64,000 nucleotides of DNA from CAYXZQ01 sp963717515 (GTDB lineage: Archaea; Nanobdellota; Nanobdellia; Woesearchaeales; DSVV01). The translations under genes and the position numbers were made by a program. Of the stretch, positions 9,071 to 17,175 are shown in pieces; position 1 is the stretch's first letter, and each line of letters starts with the position of its first letter. Below the pieces are notes generated by a model that saw nothing but the letters and a program-made list of their open reading frames with translations, was not told where the DNA came from and did not search any database. Location: positions 186,001 through 250,000 of the forward strand of contig OY970338.1 in NCBI GenBank assembly GCA_963717515.1, in the 5' to 3' direction.

Positions 9071-9689
9071 TCTGCTGCTTCTCTGAGCCCTTGAGCATGT
9101 CGTATATGAACTGCCTGGTCTTGTCAATGCCCTTCTGCGTCTCGTCTTTCGCGATGCCCAGCGCAATGTCCATGCCGTTATGGAACCTGTAGTCCGATAC
9201 CCTGTACATGTTCATAATCGTGTTCTCAAGCTCTTCCTTTCCCAAACCAGAACTGAGCTCGTTTGCAAGACTTCCTTTCTCCTTGTCGGTCTTGTATTGG
9301 CTTCCTATGAGCTTCATCCTCTCTCCTGGGTCCATGCCGGACAGGACCTTGTCAGCCATGTACTGCTTGGTTGCCTTGTCGACCATCGCATAGAGGCTGT
9401 CGACATTCTCTTTGCCGCTTCTCAACGCCATGTCCTTGTCAATCAATCCTGAAAGGTCCTTGTCCGAGAGCTCGCCGGACCTCTGGTAGACATGGACAGA
9501 GTCGATGAATGCCTCGTTCGCCTTCTGCGGCGATTTCTGGATATAGGTCGCCATCCTGTCCCTGTTCAAAAGGTCTTTTGCTTTGTCGACGACATGATAC
9601 TTCATGTTCAGAAATAAACCTCCAGCTGTAATTGCAACTCCTGTAGCAATATACCCTGCTGCCTTGAATACGCCTTTCTTCGACATCAT
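9057..9689 (-). CDS. membrane-anchored helical protein, first gene of the unknown module
   Basis: About 211 residues. A short basic N-terminus (MMSKKGVFK) leads into one hydrophobic segment (AAGYIATGVAITAGGLFL). The rest is soluble and helical, rich in Lys, Asp and Met, so it is an anchored protein with most of its mass on one side. I chose the ATG at 9689 because GGAGG sits six bases upstream; the ATG at 9695 would directly abut it. The shared promoter element at 9731-9770 lies upstream, giving a leader of about 20 bases, unlike the leaderless genes around it. Function unknown. Confidence 0.75.
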   Translation of the reverse strand: MMSKKGVFKAAGYIATGVAITAGGLFLNMKYHVVDKAKDLLNRDRMATYIQKSPQKANEAFIDSVHVYQRSGELSDKDLSGLIDKDMALRSGKENVDSLYAMVDKATKQYMADKVLSGMDPGERMKLIGSQYKTDKEKGSLANELSSGLGKEELENTIMNMYRVSDYRFHNGMDIALGIAKDETQKGIDKTRQFIYDMLKGSEKQQNALP

Positions 9690-9730
9690 TATCATCCTCC
9701 GATAGTTTATAGGATCAGAGATGCATGCGG

Positions 9731-9770
9731 AGGATATAAGCAGGCGTTGTGGTCAAGAGTACAACAGAAA
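9731..9770 (-). promoter_or_regulatory. shared promoter element, copy A (drives 9689 leftward)
   Basis: On the minus strand: GTACT (9762-9758), four bases, ACCACAAC (9753-9746), five bases, TATA sequence CTTATAT (9740-9734). Over 40 aligned bases, 31 are identical to copy B at 8261-8300. GTTGT and ACAAC also form an inverted repeat with ten bases between the arms, which could be an operator. It ends exactly where the endonuclease V stop codon begins. Confidence 0.7.
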
Positions 9771-10406
9771 TCACGATTCAGGCCGAATCTTAATCTTCCT
9801 TCTCTGCTTGTTCGCGTGCTTGTGCGCCTCATGGAGGGGCTCAGGCAGCTTGTGGTCTGCCAGCGTCTTTTTCACTATCTCGACAGCTGTTGCAAGCGAT
9901 ATCCTGTGGCCTTGCGAAACATATATGGGGTTTGAGATGTCTTTTGTCCTGAGGACCCTGCCGACAGGTTCCTTTCCTATCAGTATATTGTCTTTGATGA
10001 TCTCTCCGCAGAGGAGCTTCTTTGCTATACCTACCGTGGGCTTGTCCAGCGAGAGCCCGAGGTGGCTTGCAAGCCCTATCCTTCTCGGGTGCAGGATGCC
10101 GTTGCCGTCGACAAGTATGATGTCAGGGTCAAGCTCAAGGTCATGGTAAGTGTCAATGATTATCGGAGCCTCCCTGTAGCTCAACAGGCCGGGGATGTAG
10201 GGGAACCTTGCTGATCCTGTCCTTGTTTTCGTCTCCCTTATCTTCAGGGTCTCATAGTCCATGACCACCACAGAGCATACGACACTGTTTCCTGTATATG
10301 CGATGTCACAGCCTGCGACGGTCCTTATCTCCGGCAGGTCATCTGACCTGACCACCCTCTTTGCAAGCCTTGCCTGCTCCTTCTCAAGCCTTTTGATATC
10401 AAGCAT
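9771..10406 (-). CDS. nfi: endonuclease V (deoxyinosine-specific)
   Basis: About 211 residues with the diagnostic endonuclease V blocks: VAGCDIAYTG (first catalytic Asp), FPYIPGLLSYREAP, ILVDGNGILHPRRIGLASHLG (catalytic Asp in VDGNG) and PTVGIAKKLL. The enzyme cuts the second phosphodiester bond 3' of deoxyinosine in deaminated DNA, or inosine in RNA. I chose the ATG at 10406, which has GGTGAT four bases upstream; an ATG at 10412 and GTG at 10415 are also in frame. The gene overlaps the end of the GGDEF gene, so the two are co-transcribed. Confidence 0.93.
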   Translation of the reverse strand: MLDIKRLEKEQARLAKRVVRSDDLPEIRTVAGCDIAYTGNSVVCSVVVMDYETLKIRETKTRTGSARFPYIPGLLSYREAPIIIDTYHDLELDPDIILVDGNGILHPRRIGLASHLGLSLDKPTVGIAKKLLCGEIIKDNILIGKEPVGRVLRTKDISNPIYVSQGHRISLATAVEIVKKTLADHKLPEPLHEAHKHANKQRRKIKIRPES

Positions 10407-11259
10407 GCCCATCACCCTCTCCAGAGGTTATCCTGACAGAATCCTTGCCATTCTCCTTGACATGGTAGACCTGCTTGTCTGCAATGCTTAGCATTGCCGA
10501 GAACTCTTTTTCAAGCCCGAGGTAAGCTGATATCTTCCTGTAGGCCTTCCCGATGCTTTTCCTTTTCCAGTAGTCCCAGACATCCGTCCTCTTCCCGTCC
10601 ATGCCCCGCCTGGCCTGGTCTGCCGGGTTTACGCCCATGCTCACTAGCTGGTCAAGCATAAGCTCCAGCTGCCAATCGCTCCTGTCTTCCTTTATACTGT
10701 ACATGTGTCCGCCGATGGATATCTTCTGTGAATAGCTCTTGCCGTCCAGGGCCATGAACCTGTGTCTTTTCACCTGTCTTCTCAATCTTTCTGCCAGCCT
10801 GTACGCATCATCCTCTGACCTTATGCCGAATGCGAATATGTTGAACTCATCACCGCCGTATCTTGACGGGAACCCGTCCTGTATGACCAGGTCTTCCTCT
10901 CTCATGCTACTGCTTATCGCCTCGTTTATCTCTTTCTCGAGCGCAGGGAAGACCTTCCTGTCCACACCCTGGTGGCCGAGCCTCTCATTTGCAGCTTTCA
11001 TGTCATCAAGGTCGATGAAATAGGCTGCGATAGCAGATGAATCCCTGCCCTGCTGCCTCATGAGCAGGATGCTGTCTATGTACCTGTGAGTGAAGGCTTC
11101 GTATGCAGCCCCCTGGTTATAGAATGTCCTGAATTTAGGGTCACGCCTGGCCTTGTCTTCAAGCTCCACTATCACCTGCTGAAGCTCCCTGTTCTGTCCG
11201 CTTAGCCTGTCGACCAGGTTCAATAGGCCATCAGGCTCTTTATTGTCATTTTCCCCCAT
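10399..11259 (-). CDS. GGDEF-domain protein, putative diguanylate cyclase
   Basis: After a 60-residue helical lead, the protein shows the GGDEF order: AYFIDLDDMKAANERLGHQG (metal- and GTP-binding region), REED at about 120-123 where the inhibitory RxxD site lies in canonical cyclases, SRYGGDEFNIFAFG (GGDEF intact, about 135-139), KISIGG, and IADKQVYHVKENGKDSV near the end. Two oddities: six extra residues lie between REEDLV and RYGGDEF, and about 50 extra residues sit between SIGG and ADxxVY. The signature residues predict activity, but the product is not certain. ATG 11259 has GGTGG six bases upstream; an ATG at 11295 touches the TATA box and is unlikely. Such proteins are rare in archaea. 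Confidence 0.88.
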   Translation of the reverse strand: MGENDNKEPDGLLNLVDRLSGQNRELQQVIVELEDKARRDPKFRTFYNQGAAYEAFTHRYIDSILLMRQQGRDSSAIAAYFIDLDDMKAANERLGHQGVDRKVFPALEKEINEAISSSMREEDLVIQDGFPSRYGGDEFNIFAFGIRSEDDAYRLAERLRRQVKRHRFMALDGKSYSQKISIGGHMYSIKEDRSDWQLELMLDQLVSMGVNPADQARRGMDGKRTDVWDYWKRKSIGKAYRKISAYLGLEKEFSAMLSIADKQVYHVKENGKDSVRITSGEGDGHA

Positions 11260-11266
11260 TTTTTGC

Positions 11267-11285
11267 CACCGACAAGCATGCTTAT
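11267..11285 (+). promoter_or_regulatory. operator-like site related to the shared promoter element, at the GGDEF gene start
   Basis: The plus strand reads CACCGACAAGCATGCTTAT. The module promoter at 8261-8297, read on its own strand, contains CACCACAACGCATGCTTAT; the two differ by one insertion and one deletion. The orientation is opposite to the GGDEF gene, and the site covers the predicted transcript start. It also contains the perfect palindrome AAGCATGCTT. A bound protein here would block the GGDEF transcript. Confidence 0.35.
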
Positions 11286-11358
11286 CAGAACTCATATTTA
11301 AAGTTTACTATTTTTAGTTACTTAGAAGTGATTACAGAATCTCTCTGAAGGAAAAGGA

Positions 11359-11417
11359 AAGGCTTCCTACCCGGGCGGGTGGGGTTTCAGAATCAGTTTT
11401 CCGGATAGGAACGCCTT
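11359..11417 (-). other. GC-rich stem-loop between the wHTH gene and the GGDEF gene
   Basis: AAGGCTTCCTA (11359-11369) pairs with TAGGAACGCCTT (11406-11417) apart from one bulged base, enclosing a GC-rich loop with several C and G runs. It starts two bases after the stop of the gene at 11419-11838 and precedes the GGDEF promoter. It could be a processing or termination structure of the upstream gene, or a small structured RNA. It does not match a c-di-GMP riboswitch pattern that I know. Confidence 0.4.
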
Positions 11418-11418
11418 A

Positions 11419-11838
11419 TTAGTGTTTGGTTTTTGTCTTGATGAATTTCGGGGGTCGTCTGAATTCCTGCAGCCACATGAGGCCTATCTTTATCATTGCC
11501 CTGTTGAACTGCTCGGAAAGCATGTACTGTTTCTTGTAAAGGTCGTAATGGACAATGCCCATTCCCTTCATCGGGGTCAGGATCCTGTCGTAGAACTGCC
11601 TCTTGTTGTAGGACAGCTTGACCTTCTTGTCCCTGTATGGTGGCTCATCGAGCTCTGCCACCAGCTCGCCATCATGGAGCTGGGTGGCGAAGAGGCTCAT
11701 CTCAGTCTTGCCCATCATCCTGTCGTTCTCCTTCATCCTGTCGACCAGGAGGCGGGCGACTATGATCTGCTGCTTAGTCGCGAACACAACCTCATAGATG
11801 TCCTCCGGGAGGTTGAATTGGTCAAAAAGCAGCACCAT
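11419..11838 (-). CDS. probable winged-helix DNA-binding protein
   Basis: The 139-residue protein has a helical region (DIYEVVFATKQQIIVARLLVDRM) and then a small domain that reads like a winged helix: SYNKRQFYDRILTPMKGMGIVHYDLYKKQYMLSEQF, with a recognition-helix-like segment followed by a two-strand wing. The C-terminus is very basic (RRPPKFIKTKTKH). A TATA box at 11863-11873 supports the start at 11838. The palindromic repeats just upstream (11883-11914) could be its own binding sites. Exact family not recognised. Confidence 0.55.
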   Translation of the reverse strand: MVLLFDQFNLPEDIYEVVFATKQQIIVARLLVDRMKENDRMMGKTEMSLFATQLHDGELVAELDEPPYRDKKVKLSYNKRQFYDRILTPMKGMGIVHYDLYKKQYMLSEQFNRAMIKIGLMWLQEFRRPPKFIKTKTKH

Positions 11839-11882
11839 ACGATATCTATGAACTAACTAATATATAAAGGTTTCTATTTTAT

Positions 11883-11914
11883 TATATTAATATAGTAATA
11901 TGTATATTAATATA
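11883..11914. repeat. two palindromic 12-mers with 20-base period
   Basis: TATATTAATATA occurs at 11883-11894 and again at 11903-11914. Each copy is a perfect palindrome and the copies are 20 bases apart, close to two helical turns, so both face the same side of the DNA. They lie 10-50 bases upstream of the TATA box of the gene at 11838. AT-rich sequence makes chance palindromes more likely. Confidence 0.45.
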
Positions 11915-11923
11915 ACTATATAT

Positions 11924-12814
11924 CTAGACCAGATATATGCCCCTCTCATCCCTTGAACTGTCAATGTCTAGGCTGGTCCCTGCGCTCCTGAGACCGACGA
12001 ACTTTGTGCTGACCCCTGTCTCCCTCTTCACTATCTCCTCTATCTCTGACATGAGAAAGCCTTCTGAATACCTCTTTATTATGCCGGAACCGAGGATGCT
12101 CTTTAGCATCTTCCTGGACCTTCTGGAGAGGAGCTTCCTCGAATCAAAGGCATTGTCTATGGTCCTGGCACTGCATTCCGAAAGGTCGGCATAGGCAAGG
12201 CTTGATATCCTGAACCCTGCCCTGTTGTTCCTTTTGAGGTCGCTCTCATCGATGTAATCCGGCGGGTATATGGAATCTGGCACCATGTAGAAGCATTTCC
12301 TGGGAAAGGCACTCATGTACCTGTCGAGATATGATTTCTTGACGACCGGATAAACCATGTCATACCTGTCCCCAAGCTCCGAGCATATGCTCAGGAACTC
12401 CTCGATGTCATCAGGAGTCGTGGTCGGCGTGTCTGAGGTCGAGAACAGTACATGCTTCTTCCCTGAATGCCTGTAGCCTGCCAGGGCATTCTTGCCGAAA
12501 CTTCCTTCCTGGCCGATGACCTCGACCCTGCTGTCAGGGTGTCCTATGTGAAGCCTCTCATTTATCTCCTTCTGCGGACCGACGATGATTATTTTTTCGA
12601 TCCTCTCTACAGCCATAAGGGTGTCCAGGGTGTATTCAAGCATGGGCCTTGCGATCGGTGACCCTCTGAGCAGTATCCTCCTGAGGGATTTGTAGCCCCT
12701 TTGGAAATACCATTCACCATAACAGAGAAGGTCTTCTATCTGGTGGAAGAGCTCCCTGAATAATATCTTTCTTCTCCCCCCTGCCAGCACGACAGCTGTG
12801 AAATCCTGATTCAT
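11924..12814 (-). CDS. MobA-like NTP transferase domain protein
   Basis: About 296 residues, beginning QDFTAVVLAGGRRK, the glycine-rich nucleotide-binding loop of the nucleotidyltransferase (GT-A) fold. ARPMLEYTLDTLMAVERIEKIIIVG follows, then VLFSTSDTPTTTPDDIEEFL, where an Asp-containing motif normally binds metal. The enzyme should transfer a nucleotidyl group to a sugar, alcohol or cofactor; the acceptor is not visible. The C-terminal third is not typical of sugar-1-phosphate transferases and has no beta-helix. The ATG at 12814 lies 26 bases from a TATA box (12833-12845), so the transcript is leaderless. A longer frame to 13006 only runs into the helicase gene. Confidence 0.75.
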   Translation of the reverse strand: MNQDFTAVVLAGGRRKILFRELFHQIEDLLCYGEWYFQRGYKSLRRILLRGSPIARPMLEYTLDTLMAVERIEKIIIVGPQKEINERLHIGHPDSRVEVIGQEGSFGKNALAGYRHSGKKHVLFSTSDTPTTTPDDIEEFLSICSELGDRYDMVYPVVKKSYLDRYMSAFPRKCFYMVPDSIYPPDYIDESDLKRNNRAGFRISSLAYADLSECSARTIDNAFDSRKLLSRRSRKMLKSILGSGIIKRYSEGFLMSEIEEIVKRETGVSTKFVGLRSAGTSLDIDSSRDERGIYLV

Positions 12815-12855
12815 CACTAGCAAGCGGATACACCAATATTTAAATGTTGCCAGGC

Positions 12856-14724
12856 CTATCTCCTGAAGAACTCCTCGATCCTGTCCTCGTAATCCTTTGC
12901 GACGACAATGTCCCAGTCCTCGGGAAAGAGCCTGCTGTACCTCGGCCAGAGATACCTCTCGTCGAGGAATGCGACGACGCCCCTGTCTGTCCCGCTCCTT
13001 ATGCATCTGCCCCCGCTCTGGAGAGCCTTGTTGAATGCAGGGAATATATAGCCGTAGTCCCAGCCCTTTGAAAATTTCCTCTCGTAATAGGATATCAGCT
13101 CCTTGGTCTCAAGGTCAGGCTGGACAAGAGGCAGGCCGACGATGACCACGCACTTGAGAAAGTCACCCGGCAGGTCCACGCCTTCTGAGAAAGAGCCGGA
13201 TGCGACCCCCAGGAGGACTGCTCCGGTGTCCTTGTGCTTCTTGAAGTCCTCTATGAGGTCTTTTCTCTCCTCTTTTGTAAGCTGGGCCTTCTCGAGAAAG
13301 CAGGTCTTTTTCGACAGCGGTGCAAAATGGGTATAGACCCTGTCCCTCAGGCTGTAGCTAGGGAAGAACAGGAATGAGTTTCCAGGGACGAGATTGGTAA
13401 TGCCAGCGCAGGCCTTGGCGATGTTCTCGAACTGCTTTGGGCTCCTTTCAGTGAACCTGGTAGTCACCCACGGGACCACGATGTTGAGCCTGTTGTTCTC
13501 AGGGAAGGGGCAGGGGAACTCCTTTTCCTCAGCCTCGTCGACACCGAGGACATCGGCGTACATCTCAGTAGGGGTCAGCGTCCCTGACATGAATACTGCC
13601 GAGTAAGCACTGTCCAGGACCGGCCGTGATATCACTGAGGGGTCCAGGCAGGATACTGAAAGGACCAGGTTAGGCGTGCCCTTGAACTCCGAGAACCTTA
13701 TGAATCTTGCAAATCCTTCTGAAGGACCCTGCCATGCCTGCATAAATCCTGCGACCGAGCCTATGAAGCTCTGCCTCTGGCTCTCCCTGACAGCATCTGC
13801 GATGGTCTCAAGGTCAGCTGCAAGCCTCTCGAACGGCGCAGCCTGCTCGACCAGACTGATGAATTCCTCGCGAGGGACGAGCCTCTCTGCGCCTGCACCA
13901 AGCCCTTTTGCAAGCTTGCTGAATATGTCCTGGATCATGGAGAGGTTCTGGATGGTCTCTGTGTATCCTAACTTCTTGGCCTCCCTTATCGCGAGCCGCA
14001 GTATGTTTCCCGAAAGCCTTGACGAGGCCAGGTCCCTTATCCTTGTGGGCAGGTTGTGCGCCTCGTCGACAATCAGTATGCACCTGGACAGGTCGATGCC
14101 AGAGCGCTTGAAAAACGTCTCGCTGACATTCGGGTGGAAGACGTAGTAGTAGTCTGCGATAATCACATCAGACCTGCCTGAATGCTCAAGCGAGACCTCG
14201 TATGCGCAGAGCTTCTCATCCATGCTCTCCCTTATCAGCTCCTCTGTATGGGTTATCCTCTTCGAGAGCCCCTCAAGCATGACAAGAGCTTTCGGCTTGA
14301 GCCTGAATCCGTCCCTGGTGTTGGCATAGAACTCGCAGGTCCCTTCCTCCCTCATCTTCTTGCAGAACTCGGCGAACTCGCCTGAGTAGAGCCTGGCTGC
14401 ACCTGGCTGGGAGCACATCCATTTCTTGCCGATGATGTCTGTTGCCTTTATGTCTATATTGTGCGCAGCCTGGATGTCCCTCAGGGTCTCGACTGCAAGA
14501 TGATGCTGCGTATGCCTTGATGTGAGAAAGAGCACCTTGAGGTCATGCCCCAGCGCGTATGCAAGGGCAGGTGCGAGCGATGCAGCTGTCTTGCCAAGGC
14601 CTGTCGGCGCATGGGCGATGAGGTTCTTCCTGTTCTTGAGGGCCAGGGCGACATTCTTCATCAGCCTGTCCTGGACATCCCTCACATGCTCGTACGGGAA
14701 GAGCATCTCCTTTGCATCAGCCAT
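12856..14724 (-). CDS. XPD/Rad3-family iron-sulfur DNA helicase
   Basis: The 622-residue superfamily 2 helicase has Walker A APTGLGKT (about 39-46), LTSRHTQHH (motif Ia), VDEAHN (about 219-224) and the late motifs GVASGSFSEGVDLPG and QSGGRCIRSGTDRG. Four cysteines at about 104, 121, 130 and 173, inserted between motifs Ia and II, are placed as the 4Fe-4S ligands of XPD/FancJ/DinG helicases. XPD unwinds DNA 5' to 3' in repair. Length and cysteine order fit archaeal XPD better than DinG. The start at 14724 lies 26 bases from a TATA box at 14745-14753. Confidence 0.9.
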   Translation of the reverse strand: MADAKEMLFPYEHVRDVQDRLMKNVALALKNRKNLIAHAPTGLGKTAASLAPALAYALGHDLKVLFLTSRHTQHHLAVETLRDIQAAHNIDIKATDIIGKKWMCSQPGAARLYSGEFAEFCKKMREEGTCEFYANTRDGFRLKPKALVMLEGLSKRITHTEELIRESMDEKLCAYEVSLEHSGRSDVIIADYYYVFHPNVSETFFKRSGIDLSRCILIVDEAHNLPTRIRDLASSRLSGNILRLAIREAKKLGYTETIQNLSMIQDIFSKLAKGLGAGAERLVPREEFISLVEQAAPFERLAADLETIADAVRESQRQSFIGSVAGFMQAWQGPSEGFARFIRFSEFKGTPNLVLSVSCLDPSVISRPVLDSAYSAVFMSGTLTPTEMYADVLGVDEAEEKEFPCPFPENNRLNIVVPWVTTRFTERSPKQFENIAKACAGITNLVPGNSFLFFPSYSLRDRVYTHFAPLSKKTCFLEKAQLTKEERKDLIEDFKKHKDTGAVLLGVASGSFSEGVDLPGDFLKCVVIVGLPLVQPDLETKELISYYERKFSKGWDYGYIFPAFNKALQSGGRCIRSGTDRGVVAFLDERYLWPRYSRLFPEDWDIVVAKDYEDRIEEFFRR

Positions 14725-14938
14725 GCAGGAGCATAACCCCGAATGCTATATAAATCTATTCCAACAGGTCCCGGATATCCCGGCCTGATCCTCATGCAGA
14801 ATTCAGCGCGCTTTGACCGCAAAATATATAAATAATAACATATTTACAAAAATATAGGTTTCAGGTTATAAATATTTATATAGATTGCTGTAAGAAAAAA
14901 ATCATAAAAATACATGTTCGGTTCGGGGTGGAAAAAGT

Positions 14939-15208
14939 ATGAAGAATAAAGCGATTTTCAATGTTTTTTTCAGGGAAAAGCCCACCATGATGCTTGTCGG
15001 GCTCCTGCATGCCAAGGGCGAGGTCTACGCATCCTCTCTTGCAAAATCCATTGACTGCACGTATTCCCATGTCGTCAAGATCCTTCAGGAGATGGAGAAG
15101 TCAGGGCTCATCAATTTCAACAAGCAGGGCAGGCTAAAGCTGCTTTCGCTGACAAAGAAAGGTTCTGAGGTTGCTGACTTCATAGAAAGGATACGGAACA
15201 CTTTTTAG
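14939..15208 (+). CDS. winged-helix transcriptional regulator (MarR/PadR-like)
   Basis: This compact 89-residue protein is almost all winged helix: PTMMLVGLLHAKGEVYASSLAKSI, a recognition helix in CTYSHVVKILQEMEKSGLI, then a wing (INFNKQGRLKLLSLTKKG) and a short C-terminal helix. No ligand domain is present. The gene has a good GGGGTGG ribosome site eight bases before the ATG, and TATA-like sequence at 14866-14880. It is convergent with the RecJ-like gene; the stops overlap by four bases. Confidence 0.8.
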   Translation: MKNKAIFNVFFREKPTMMLVGLLHAKGEVYASSLAKSIDCTYSHVVKILQEMEKSGLINFNKQGRLKLLSLTKKGSEVADFIERIRNTF

Positions 15209-16614
15209 ACTATCTCTTCCATCTCATATCTCTCAAGAGCCTGCTCTGCCTGGGATATGAAGAGCTTCTCTTTCTTCGGCTCGATTATCGCGCCTGCAGC
15301 ATTCTTGTGTCCCCCGCATTCGCCTCCTGTGACCTTGACGAGCCTTGATATGATGTCATAGGCATCAATCTTTCCAGCAGGCCTGCTCACCCTTACAGAG
15401 ACCTTTGTCTTCTTGTTCCCTGTCCTGCCGAGAGCGATGATGACAGAGCCTTTCCCGACCTCGGCAGAGTTTGCTATGACAGATGCGATAGTCCCTATCA
15501 TCGTAGGCATTATGTTGTAGCCTGAGTTGATTATGATGTGCCTGCCTATCCTCAAGACATCTTTTGTGCCCTCGCTCTTCCTGAACCATTCAAGCGCGCA
15601 TATTATCTCATGCCTGTATTCGACCAGGATGTCCTCGGCCTGCTTCTTGCTTTTTTTGTCGCCGAGAAGCGCACTTATCCCTACAGACGACCTGCCGAGC
15701 CTGCCGCAGGCGTTGAGCAGTGTCGAGAGCTCCCTTGCATCCCTGAACGGGCCTGCCTTCTCCCCTGCAATCGTGTAGATGTTGCCGTAGACATCCTCCG
15801 GGTCCTCTTCATCCCTGCGCTTCCTTATTATCGCCTCTGCCAGGGACTTCTCTTCTCTTGATGTGAGGTCTGCAAGCTTCTTGTAGCCCTTGCCATGCCT
15901 CAGGCTGATGCCGACGTTCTCCAAAAATCTCTTTGCGCCCTGCTCTGAGCCTGTGACCCCTGGTATGAACGGGTCAAAGCTGTACTCAAGCACCCTGTAG
16001 AGCGGCTTAGACCTGGCGCCGAAGAACCTGAGGCCTTTGGATACCATTACTGACTTCTCTTTGACTGCGTCTGAGAGTATCTCCCTGTTGAGACCGAGGA
16101 ACCCTCTCTTCTCCTGGCTGTCGCCGACAGCGCCGACGACAGCAAGATGGGCAAGGCTCCTGTTCGCAGGGTCAAGCCTCTTTGCGAAGAGGTATGCCAC
16201 GCCTGCGCCTGAGAGCTCCTTCGAGCCGTCGATGCCCTGCAGGTGCGGGTTGACATGGGCTATTGAGCCTGACCTGGCCTTGTCCGGCTTGTGGTGGTCA
16301 AGGATGAGCACCTGCTTTGTCGAGAGGTGCCTCTTTATGCTGCCTACCATGCCTGAGCCCATGTCAGAGAATACGTATGCGCTGTAATTGTCGCCTGAGA
16401 ACTGCGAAAGGGTCCTGTCGTCGAGCTGGGGAAGGATAGTCACAGCGTACCTGAGCCCGATGTTGCCCAGCGCCCTGACAAGGATTGCGCATGAGCAGAT
16501 CCCGTCACAGTCAAGGTGGGAGACTATCCTTATCATGCCTGTCCCTGGAATCTTCCGGAGCATGCTGATTGCAGAGTCGATGCTCTGGCATAGTTCAGGC
16601 TTTCCCAATTTCAC
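15205..16614 (-). CDS. DHH-DHHA1 single-strand exonuclease (archaeal RecJ/GAN type)
   Basis: The 469-residue protein has the DHH phosphoesterase motifs HLDCDGICS (about 33-41), SDMGSG and ILDHHKP (about 104-110), and the DHHA1 nucleic-acid-binding motif GGECGGHKNAAGA near the C-terminus. Archaeal GAN/RecJ proteins degrade single-stranded DNA or RNA 5' to 3' and associate with the GINS/MCM replisome; that role is known of the family. Its GTG start overlaps the S15 stop (GTGA), the classic archaeal S15-RecJ arrangement. Confidence 0.9.
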   Translation of the reverse strand: MKLGKPELCQSIDSAISMLRKIPGTGMIRIVSHLDCDGICSCAILVRALGNIGLRYAVTILPQLDDRTLSQFSGDNYSAYVFSDMGSGMVGSIKRHLSTKQVLILDHHKPDKARSGSIAHVNPHLQGIDGSKELSGAGVAYLFAKRLDPANRSLAHLAVVGAVGDSQEKRGFLGLNREILSDAVKEKSVMVSKGLRFFGARSKPLYRVLEYSFDPFIPGVTGSEQGAKRFLENVGISLRHGKGYKKLADLTSREEKSLAEAIIRKRRDEEDPEDVYGNIYTIAGEKAGPFRDARELSTLLNACGRLGRSSVGISALLGDKKSKKQAEDILVEYRHEIICALEWFRKSEGTKDVLRIGRHIIINSGYNIMPTMIGTIASVIANSAEVGKGSVIIALGRTGNKKTKVSVRVSRPAGKIDAYDIISRLVKVTGGECGGHKNAAGAIIEPKKEKLFISQAEQALERYEMEEIV

Positions 16615-17066
16615 TCAATGAGCAGCCTGAGCTTCTCTGGGTCGTATTTCCAGTCAGAAGCTATCCTTCCGGTCCTCTTGTAGTACTTGACAAGCCTCTT
16701 TATCTTTGACTCTGCAAGCTGCTGTCCGCGCTTGGCTGTCATGTCCTTGTGGTTGTTCTCCAGATGAGCCCTGACATGGACATTGGACCTTATCACTGCC
16801 ATGAGATCCTCCGGGAGCTCTCCCAGAAGCTTCTTCTCTTTCAGTATCTGGGAGACTGTCTTCTTGGTGACAGCCTTGATGTCGGGAATGCCGTAATTGT
16901 CCCTGAGATGGAGGCCTATCTGCGAGCCTGTGTAGCCCTCTTTCGAAAGCTTTACCACTATCTGCTCTGCCTCCTTTGACTTGTACCTCACCCATGAGGG
17001 GACTGTCTTCTTGACAGGCCTTTTCGAGCCTGACTTGCCCCTCTTCCTTGAATGCATCCTTGCCAT
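16611..17066 (-). CDS. rpsO: 30S ribosomal protein uS15
   Basis: The 151-residue archaeal-type S15 has the N-terminal extension MARMHSRKRGKSGSKRP found in archaea and eukaryotes, and the core with SNVHVRAHLENNHKDMTAKR and IKRLVKYYKRTGRI, which binds 16S rRNA in the platform. The ATG is at 17066, with a TATA-like sequence at 17084-17092. It is the first gene of an operon with the DHH nuclease. Confidence 0.97.
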   Translation of the reverse strand: MARMHSRKRGKSGSKRPVKKTVPSWVRYKSKEAEQIVVKLSKEGYTGSQIGLHLRDNYGIPDIKAVTKKTVSQILKEKKLLGELPEDLMAVIRSNVHVRAHLENNHKDMTAKRGQQLAESKIKRLVKYYKRTGRIASDWKYDPEKLRLLIE

Positions 17067-17175
17067 GTTGTTTACCTCTGCGTTATAAGGACAAGAGAAT
17101 TCTGCTTGTCGCCAGCATAAGCCTGCCGGAGCACGGCTTATCTCTTGAACTGTTCCCTGAAGAATTACAGGTCGT

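Noticed and set aside
9071..9166. Longer start for the small membrane protein at 8840-9070
   Set aside because: The added residues are the shifted frame of the preceding gene.
12815..13006. 64-residue N-terminal extension of the NTP transferase
   Set aside because: It overlaps the helicase gene, is Arg-rich nonsense-like sequence, and the TATA box fits the ATG at 12814.
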